A DNA stretch of 64,000 nucleotides from Costus lasius. Its lineage: Eukaryota; Streptophyta; Magnoliopsida; Zingiberales; Costaceae. Below, one piece after another: positions 55,514 through 64,000 of the stretch (its first letter is position 1; every line of letters starts with the position of its first letter). The notes below the pieces were generated by a model. The model worked only from the letters and a program-made list of their open reading frames with translations, was not told where the DNA came from and did not search any database. Where the stretch lies: contig JANVAS020000239.1 in NCBI GenBank assembly GCA_027563935.2, positions 124,001 through 188,000 on the forward strand, given 5' to 3'. Both the position numbers and the translations under genes were made by a program.

Positions 55514-56759
55514 TGTAAGATCCAAGGATCTTAAGTCCTGGTAAGCATTATTTTGGTTTTGTCTAAAATTATTGACTGTGATATTTTTCTATGTATTGGT
55601 TGTTAATAGTTAATTAACTAGAGATTTTTGGTTGTTAATTTATTGTAAATTAATTAGAGATTATTTATTTGATTATTGGCTGTTAATTTATGATAAATTA
55701 TTATTGGTTGTTCATGATAAATTAATTAGGATTTATGGGTTGTAAATTGTAAGTTAATTAATTAGACCTTATTGGTTAATTAAATCCTTATTGGATGTTA
55801 ATTAAATCCTTAATGGATTTCGTTAAGTGAATGGTTAGTGGATGGTTAAATTAATTGTTAATTATGAGTTTTTTTGGGTTGGCGCTAATTGGGTTTGAAA
55901 TTCAAATTTATTAGTTAAATGGATTAAACCCTATTTGAATTAATTGGTTAATGAGTTAAAAATTAAAAACCGAATTTTTAGTGGGTATTTCGGTTAGGGA
56001 AGGAAGAATTGACGATTTTTGGCTTGAGGAAATCTTGGGGCGGCTAGGGCAAGGAAGAAGGCGATCTTGGTGTTCTTGAAGAGTTCTTGGCGATTTTCTC
56101 CATCTTCTTCCCCTTGGCGAATTCCTTGAGGTGAAACTTCCTTGGTGAGTTCTTGGAGATCCTTTGGGCGACATCAAGGCTTTAGGCGAGTTTTTTGGGA
56201 AGATTTTAACCTTAGTATTCTCGGTTTAAGAGGTGAGTGGAATGTCTTGTTTGACCTATGAATTTAGTTGTGTTTGTGACATGAATGTCTTGTTTGACCT
56301 ATGAATTTAGTTGTGTTTGTGACATGATACATTTGAGTTCTTGGAATTTCTACCATGTTAAAACCGAATTTAGGGGATGAAAACCAAAATTGAGATGTTC
56401 TTTCATGTAAACCGAATTCTGGATAATTTTCATGATAATCCGAAATCTTGATATTATTTATGATAAATTATTCATGACAACCGAAATTTGGTATTATTTA
56501 TGAAAGACCGAAATTAACATGTTTACATGAGGATTATAAAGACAATTACATGTTATAATTTTATGTTGATGTTATGGAATTTAGGTAGTTTTAAATTAGT
56601 GAATTTTGAGCATGACATTCTTGTTAACTAGAGTTTAAATTTTAAATAGATGACATGTTGTAAAACCGTGGGTTATATGTGTTGTAATGATTTTTGGATG
56701 TGTGTTAATTACAATCCATGACTGTTTATTTAGGTGTGTAGCATGTTATTTAATTTAGA
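55514..56759 (+). repeat. 3' LTR of Tekay copy B, truncated by copy C
   Basis: First 1,246 bp of the LTR, including the 43-bp duplication (56240-56325). Stops within TTTAATTTAGA, where the plus strand switches to TGTAACATCCC, the end of an inverted Tekay LTR. Confidence 0.92.
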
Positions 56760-59700
56760 TGTAACATCCCACATTCTTAACCCCAAACAAATGGCACATT
56801 TCATAAAAGAAACAGGATGTTTCATATAAGATCGATCATATGCTAGGTAAAACCGAGTTCAAGAAAACACGATCTGAAAATTTCCATAAATCCATACATA
56901 CAAATTCACATAACACAAATCTCATAAATCACATAAAGGTACCTGCCACCACGCAATCCTTGCACTAGACATATGCAAGGCAACAGTTATATCAAATCCG
57001 ATGGCATAAATACAATTCGATTCGAAATTCAAAGCAAAGCCACAAAGTCGATTTTATAAACTCATATCAAACACCGAAACCAGGCTGAAGCCCGCGGTGA
57101 CACAAAAATCAAACTCATAAGACTGCCATAACCGGCAACACAATTCACATAGTTCACATAGTCTCATGATTCACATAGTTCATATAATTCATGTTAAGGC
57201 CACAACCGGCCCCAAGAATTAAGCACAAAAATTCTTAAAACAGCAAACAGCATAATGATCCACGCCAATGCACTCAAGAAATGCGCCCCTGCTCTATGCC
57301 TGAAAATAGTGAGGGGTGAGCTACACAGCCCAGTGAGTGGATAGTCTAAATCGACCATCCAGAACATACATTCAAAAATATAGGCAGATTATTTTAAAAA
57401 TCTTTAACAGGAACATTATGTCAACATATAACAAAATAAAGAAACAGAAGTCATATAGACAGTCAGATGTACACACTAGCATATAACAATCTCATGTTCA
57501 CAAACTCAGGTTCTAGAGTTTTACTCTAAACCAATTAAACACATATATTCTAAACCAACTAAACACACCATACTTAATTAACCTAGTTGTCCAGCATAAT
57601 CAGTAGTGACCAATATGGTCTAACCCGGCTTGGCCAAAGCACTGGGAGCTGCAAAATCTCGTGCAACACATAAACATGGATAGTGAGTAGAATCAAGAGG
57701 TGGCCCCCGCCAGGTCACGACGTGGCACTTTGCTCTATCACCCCATAAACACATCGATGGATTGTGTGTAGATTCAAGAGGTGGCCCCCGCCAGTCACGG
57801 CGTGGCACTTTGCTCCACACACCCAACATCATAAACCGAGTGATGACATCAAGAGATGGCCCCTGTCTGATCAAGACATGGCACTTTGCGTCTTATATCA
57901 CCCCAACACATAAAAGAGTAATGACATCAAGAGGTGGCCCCTGTCCGACCAAGACATGGCACTTTGCGTCAAAACCCGTTCTCCCAAAAGGTTCCTACTG
58001 GACAACAGACACATCTTATTTCATATTTCACAAAGGTGGACTCCTAAGTGTCAACTAGACTCTAGCATAGTCATCACAAAAATCATATCGGGCAGGCTGA
58101 ACATCAACCCCCATCACAATAATCATAATAGGCAGGCTGAACATCAACCTCCTCACATATCACAATACAGGGCTGAAATTCAAACCCTTAACATAACACA
58201 TAAGGACTATCCCCTTGAGTTCATAGTTACACCTAGCCTTAGTCCTAACCATCACATAATCACATAATTTTCCAAATTCACATAACCCATAATTTTCAAA
58301 ATTCACATGATCACACATATTGTTCAAAATTCACAAGATCACACATATTGTTCAAAATTCACATAACATAACACATAATATTTTATATTCGAATATCACC
58401 GAATATAGTGTAGTCCTTAAATTTCATGCTGATTAGTTTAATCAAATTTTGCTATGTTATCACCCAAATTTTCTCAAACAAAATACATGACCATAAACAT
58501 ATAATATGTTACACACATAAAGAAATAACCAAGGTAGCGTTAACAGCATTTATAAAGCATCCATAAAATCAACATAAATTGTAAAACATGTATTCTTATA
58601 AATCACTTTACAAATTACCACATGTAAACATGTTAACTACAACTATAAAAATTTCGGTTTAACTACAATTATAAAGGTTTCGGTTTTCATACATGCTATA
58701 AAAATCATCGATCTAATGTTACCAAAATTCCCTATAAAATACCTAGTTAACAAGAATTTCATGCTCAAAATTCAATGATCTAAAGCTACCAAAAATCCCT
58801 ATAAAAATACCTTAAATTTCATGCCACAATTTTTGGTTTTCATGAGATACATACCTTTTACAAAATTTCGGTTTTCATGAAATTACAAGAAGATCTTAAA
58901 TTCGGTTTCATGAATAATAAGGATATATAAATATTCGGTTTCCATGACAATTATACCATTATAACTTTCGGTTATCACAAGAAGAAGTCTTGAATTTTCG
59001 GTTTTTAACATTGCAAATCTCTAATCAATCTCATGCATCAATAACACAACCCAATTGTTAGGAATCAATTAAGACAACCCACTCACCTTGAAACTTAGGT
59101 TAAAATCTCCCCAACAAAAATCGTCCAAAGCCTTTGAAGTCACCCAAAGGATCTCCAAGAAATCGCCAAGAAAGTTTCACCTCAAGGGAAATTCGCCAAG
59201 GGAAGAAGATGGAGAAAAATCGCCTCAAAACTCTTCAATAATCACCACTTCTTCAAGCCGCCACCCTAATTTTTCTCAAGACTCCAAAAATCGCCAATAA
59301 TCTCATCCTAGTCGATATTACCACTTAAACTTTGGGTTTTTAAATTTTAAACCCATTAACCAATTAATTCCAATAGGGTTTAACCCATATAATTCATAAT
59401 TTCGAATTTTCAAACCCAATAACCCATAGTTAACCAATTAATTTAATTAACTTACAAATAACCAATCACTTAACCGAAATCCAATAAGGATTTAATTAAT
59501 ATCCAATAAGGATTTAATTAACCAATAAGGTCTAATTAATTAACCAATAAGGTCTAATTAATTAACCAACAAACTGTAATTAATTAACTTACAATTTACA
59601 ACCCATAAATCCTAATTAATTTATTATGAACAACTAATAATAATTTATCATAAATTAACCGCCAATAATCAAACAAATAATCTCTAATTAATTTACAATA

Positions 59701-59861
59701 AATTAACAACCAAATAAACTCAAATCAAATAATTACAAATTAACAATCAATAAGCCAGTTAATTAGCATCCAATAATTTTATCATAATAAAATATCACAG
59801 CTAATGATTTTATTTAAATCCAAATAATGCTTACCAGGACTTAAGATCCTTGGATCTTACA
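56760..59861 (-). repeat. 3' LTR of Tekay copy C
   Basis: 3,102 bp, read on the minus strand TGTAAGATCC to GGGATGTTACA. Longer than in copies A and B. Its first about 160 bases (59700-59861) resemble copy A and the next part (about 59540-59700) resembles copy B, so it looks mosaic. Confidence 0.92.
57691..57975 (-). repeat. tandem array in the copy C LTR (4 units)
   Basis: Inverted GCAAAGTGCCA units near 57727, 57810, 57890 and 57965, each with the CAAGAGGTGGCCCC block or a one-base variant. Two units are of the CACG type and two of the CATG type, unlike copy A (one and three). Confidence 0.85.
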
Positions 59862-59874
59862 TCCCTCCCTCCTT
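59862..59874 (-). other. polypurine tract of Tekay copy C
   Basis: The minus strand reads AAGGAGGGAGGGA directly before the 3' LTR, as in copies A and B. Confidence 0.93.
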
Positions 59875-59890
59875 ATAAAGCTTTAGTCCT

Positions 59891-62800
59891 CTAAAGCTCA
59901 GCATCCATATCATCAAAGAGGTAAGCATAAAATTTCCTCATATCAGCTTCAGTCTCCCAAGTCGCCTCCTCAACAGCCTGATTTCCCCAGATAACCTTTA
60001 CCAAAGGTATAGTCTTGTTCCTCAGGACTTTATCTTTTCTATCCACAATCCGGAGAGGTCTTTCCTCAAAAGTCAAATCACTCTGAATCTGAAGAGGTTC
60101 CAACTCCAACACATGAGATGGATCAGGATGATATTTCCTCAAAGCAGAAACATGGAATACATTATGCACATGATCCATAGCAGGAGGTAAAGCCAATCGG
60201 TAAGCCACTGGACCAACTCTCTCAATAATATCAAAAGGGCCTACAAACCTAGGGCTCAACTTGCCCTTTTTGCCAAATCTCATAACACCCTTAGTAGGTG
60301 ACACCTTCAAGAACACATGATCCCCTACCATAAACTCCAAGGGACGACGACGGTCATCAGCATAACTCTTCTGTCTGTCCCGAGAAATTTTCAGTTTATC
60401 CCGGATCTCTCTGACCTTATCAGTAGTCTCCTGTACTGCATCAGATCTCAAAATCATTCTGTCACCAGTTTCCTCCCAACACAAGGGAGTCCTACACCTT
60501 CTCCCATACAAAGCCTCATAAGGAGCCATCTGAATACTAGAGTGGAAGCTATTATTATAAGTAAACTCTATCAAAGATAGATCCCGGTTCCACTCAGAAC
60601 TCCAATCAACCACATAGGCTCTCAACAAATCTTCTAGAGTCTGCATAGTACGCTCCGTCTGGCCATCAGACTGAGGATGGTATGCTGTACTAAAGCTCAA
60701 CTTAGTACCCAAACCCTCCTGTAAGCTCTTCCAAAATCTGGACAGAAATCGAGAATCCCTATCAGACACGATATCAACAGGCACTCCATGCAGTCTGACT
60801 ATCTCATCAATATATAATCTAGCCAGCCTCTCTAAAGAATAAGTCATCTTAATCGGAAGAAAGTGGGCTGATTTAGTAAGTCTATCAACAATCACCCAAA
60901 TAGCATCATGACCCAATCTGGTTCTGGGCAAACCACACACAAAATCCATACTGATGCATTCCCACTTCCACTCAGGAATAGGAAGGGGCTGCAACAACCC
61001 ACCAGGCTTCTGATGTTCAGCCTTTACAGTCTGACAGGTTAAACACCTAGAGACAAAATCAGATACTTCTTTCTTCATACCCGGCCACCAAAAATTTTTC
61101 TTAAGGTCCTGATACATCTTAGTCACACCAGGATGTAGAGAATATTTGGAGTTATGGCTGTCCTCCAATATTTCTTTCCTCAAGCTTGGTTCCTCAGGGA
61201 CACATACCCTTCCACGAAACCGAAGAATACCATCATCAGACAGGCTAAAATCCTGAACTGCGTCATCAACCAAACTAACCCTGATCTGAACTAATCTCGG
61301 GTCCACAGACTGCTGATCTCTGATCTTCTGCAACAAAGCAGACTGTACTCTGAGAAAAGCTACATAACCAGTCTGATCTCTAGGAGAAACACTGATCCTG
61401 AGATCGCTGAACTCCTGCAGTAACCGCCACTCACTGACTCGTAAAGCAGCTACTGATGTAACTGGATGTCTGCTCAGAGCATCCGCCACTACATTGGCCT
61501 TTCCAGCCTGATACTGAATAGAGAAGTCATAGTCTTTGATCAACTCCATCCATCTTCTCTGTCTCATGTTCAACTCCTTCTGAGTGAAGATATACTTGAG
61601 ACTCTGGTGATCAGTGAACAGATCAAACTCCTGACCCAACAAATAGTGACGCCATATCTTCAAAGCAAAGACTACGGCCGCCAACTCTAAATCATGAGTA
61701 GGGTAGTTCAATTCATACTCCTTCAGTTGTCTCGAAGCATAGGCTACTACAGAACCCTTCTGCATCAAGACACAACCCAACCCTTTGCCAGAAGCATCCG
61801 TATATACAGTAAACCTTTCCCCATCACTAGGAATAATGAGGATCGGTGTACTAGTCAACCTTCTTTTCAGCTCTTGAAAACTCTCTTCACACTTATCATC
61901 CCAAATAAACTTAGCCTCCTTTCTGGTTAATTTAGTTAAAGGACCCGCCAGCTTGGAGAATCCCTCAACAAATCGCCGGTAGTAACCCGCTAAACCCAGA
62001 AAACTCCTGATCTCAGTAGCACTAGTCGGTCTTCCCCAATTAAGGATAGCTTGCACTTTCACTGGATCCACAGACACCCCCTGACCAGAAATCACATGTC
62101 CAAGGAAACTAATCTTTTCCAGCCAGAATTCACACTTACTAGCCTTGGCATATAATCGGTTCTTCCTCAAGATCTCCAGTACTCTGCGCAAATCACTGAC
62201 ATGATCTGAGGTAGTCTGAGAGTACACCAATATATCGTCTATAAAGACCACCACACAAGAGTCAAGCAACTCATGGAATACCCTGTTCATCAAATCCATG
62301 AAGACAGCAGGTGCATTCGTCAGTCCAAAAGGCATAACTAAAAATTCGAAATGCCCATACCTGGTCCTGAAAGCAGTCTTAAATATATCCTCATCCTTGA
62401 CTCTAAGCTGATAATACCCTGATCTCAGATCAATCTTAGAGAACACTGTAGCTCCCTGTAATTGATCAAATAGATCATCAATTCTGGGAAGAGGATACTT
62501 ATTCTTGATAGTCACTTGGTTCAACTGCCTGTAGTCTATACACATCCTCAGGGTTCCATCTTTCTTTTTCACAAATAACACTGGCGCTCCCCAGGGAGAA
62601 GCACTAGGCCGGATATACCCTTTCTCTAGCAATTCCTCCAGTTGTTTCTTAAGCTCGGCCAACTCTGAAGTAGCCACACGATAAGGAGCTCTGGAGATAG
62701 GTGCCGTACCTGGCGCCAACTCAATACCAAACTCTACCTCTCGAATCGGTGGCAAGCCTGAAAATTCTTCAGAGAACACATCAGGAAATTCTTTCACCAC

Positions 62801-64000
62801 CGCCATCTGAGTCAGATCAGAAGTAGAATCATCCTGCACCTTAACATGCGCAAGATAACCCTTGCATCCACCAGCCAGTAATTTCCTGGCCTGCAGGAAA
62901 GATATCACATGCGGTCCTTGGTCTGACACTAGACCTCTCACAAAAATCCGATTCCCATCTAGCAGATTTAAAGTGATTACTTTCTCAAAGCAATCCACAG
63001 AGGCATGATGTGAGGACAACCAATCCATACCTAGAATGACATCATAGTCTTGCATGTCTAGGAGGATTAAATCCACTAGAAACTCATAACCCTCTACATG
63101 TACCACACAGTCAGCACACACAGTGTCTGTAGATAATGACTTTCCTAAGGGAGTACTGACAGACACAACATAATCTAGCATCTTAGGTACAACAGGTAAA
63201 CATGCAGCAAATCTAACAGATACAAAAGACAGATTTGCACCAGGGTCAAATAGAATGCGAGCCAACTGATCAAATACAAATAAAGTACCTTCCACAACGG
63301 ATCGGGAAGCTCGTGTATCCTTCTCAGCCACAGCATAAACTCGTGTCTGGACTGTAGGCTTATCTGCGCCTCTAGGCTGTATCTCAGGCTCTTTGCAGTC
63401 CCTGACCATGTGCCCTGGTTTCTTACACCTGAAGCACACGCCATTCTTCTTATGACAGTCTTTCACTAGGTGTCCCTTGAGCCCACAATAACTACAAGTG
63501 ATACCGTTTCTTACATCCCTGGCATCCCTGAACTGCTGCGGTGCATCCCTGGACTGCTGCGGTGCCTTGTAGGAGTAAGGCTTATACCTGCTCTTCTTGT
63601 AGTCTTTATGCTTAGGGTACTTCTTACCCTTGCCGCCACTGCCATACTGAGGAGCCGCCGCCTCAGCTGCAGGAACCACTGCCACAGCGACATGAGAACT
63701 CCTCTCAGCTATGTATCTCTCAATGGTGCGTGCTCGCCCAACAGTCTCAACATAGGTCTCCAAGTGCTGAGCACCAACCTACTCTCTAATGTCCCATCTG
63801 AGACCTCTGAGAAACTTAGTAGCTCTCCTCTTTTCAGTGTTTATTAGGTGAGGGGCATACTTTCCCAATTTCGTGAACTGTAATTCATACTGGTCCACAG
63901 TCATATCACCCTGCTCCAGGTGAATAAACGCCACTTCTCGGTCCTCCACCAGACTATCTGGGAAGTACTTCTCGTTAAATCGAGATAAGAAGTAAGGCCA
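59891..64000 (-). pseudogene. Tekay copy C gag-pol polyprotein, one nonsense codon, 5' end outside the window
   Basis: Open from the codon at 63763 to the stop at 59891 (1,290 residues). It covers two zinc knuckles ([18 protein letters not shown]), protease (FDPGA), RT (VVFIDD), RNase H, integrase (DD35E) and chromodomain. The +1 frameshift of copy A and both nonsense codons of copy B are absent. A TAG (plus-strand CTA at 63779-63781) replaces CAG at the position of copy B codon 235, inside gag. Upstream gag continues in frame to 64000. The protein from protease to chromodomain is undamaged in what I can see, making this the best-kept pol in the window. Confidence 0.94.

Larger units (their letters stand above)
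47848..56759 (+). mobile_element. Tekay/Del-type Ty3/Gypsy retrotransposon, copy B (3' LTR interrupted)
   Basis: 5' LTR of 2,905 bp, primer-binding site at 50756, polyprotein 50880-55484 with two nonsense codons, polypurine tract at 55501 and 3' LTR from 55514. Copy C is inserted in the 3' LTR at 56759/56760. In the shared part the two LTRs differ by about 5 bases in 1,246 (0.4%), so the insertion is young. The left flank CCAAC (47843-47847) should be its target duplication; the partner is outside the window. B-type LTRs carry a 43-bp duplication absent from copy A. Confidence 0.93.
56760..64000 (-). mobile_element. Tekay/Del-type Ty3/Gypsy retrotransposon, copy C (runs off the window)
   Basis: Inverted relative to copies A and B. 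3' LTR at 56760-59861, polypurine tract at 59862-59874 and polyprotein from 59891 to beyond the window end. Inserted in the 3' LTR of copy B; the left flank TTAGA (56755-56759) is the expected target duplication. One nonsense codon is seen in gag. The 5' LTR lies beyond 64000. Confidence 0.93.

Overview
The window looks like plant nuclear DNA, probably angiosperm heterochromatin. I see no host gene, tRNA or rRNA. Almost every base belongs to LTR retrotransposons that have jumped into one another, all using an initiator-Met-tRNA type primer site (TGGTATCAGAG). Families are Ty1/Copia (long LTRs of 1.7-2.1 kb), Ty3/Gypsy of the chromodomain Tekay/Del type (LTRs about 3 kb), other Ty3/Gypsy elements, and one non-autonomous LTR element. 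The species cannot be told from the sequence.

Layout. 1-1868 is a badly decayed Copia pol 3' part (+) whose 3' LTR resumes at 8508-9730; a complete non-autonomous LTR element (minus strand, 1874-8489, target duplication CTAGT) sits between them. From 9731 a minus-strand Copia LTR starts; a complete Tekay element (copy A, +, 10652-21466, duplication AATCC) is inserted in it, and the LTR ends at 22502. Its RNase H fragment (22524-23020) is fused in the same orientation to a Gypsy gag, primer site and LTR (23021-24159 onwards). That Gypsy LTR (24159-26724 plus 35809-35940) is split by a complete Copia element (copia-2, +, 26725-35803, duplication ATTTT). 35941-39421 is a decayed minus-strand Gypsy pol. 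A plus-strand Gypsy 5' end (LTR 39422-39800 plus 41499-41768, gag to 42665) sits in it. That LTR is split by a solo LTR of the copia-2 family (minus, 39801-41493, duplication CGCAG), and the gag is cut by copia-3 (+, 42666-47847). Copia-3 is cut by Tekay copy B (+, from 47848), whose 3' LTR is cut at 56759/56760 by Tekay copy C (minus), which runs off the window.

How the parts work. The Tekay polyprotein order is gag, two zinc knuckles, protease, reverse transcriptase, RNase H, integrase and chromodomain. Every copy carries at least one break, and all four nonsense codons in the three Tekay copies are CAG to TAG changes. The non-autonomous element shares its LTR ends and primer-site junction with the Gypsy element at 24159, so that family may mobilise it. 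It keeps an open 468-codon reading frame that looks like a retropepsin without the catalytic DSG/DTG.

The most interesting signal is in the untranslated leaders of two Copia elements (29675-30110 and 45928-46364). Six successive hairpins occur in the same order with different sequences in the paired arms, so the base pairing is kept while the bases change. One hairpin keeps an identical TTGTA bulge. The leader ends in a plant-like branch point and 3' splice site just before gag. I suggest a structured RNA, possibly a packaging or splicing control element, that may be undescribed.
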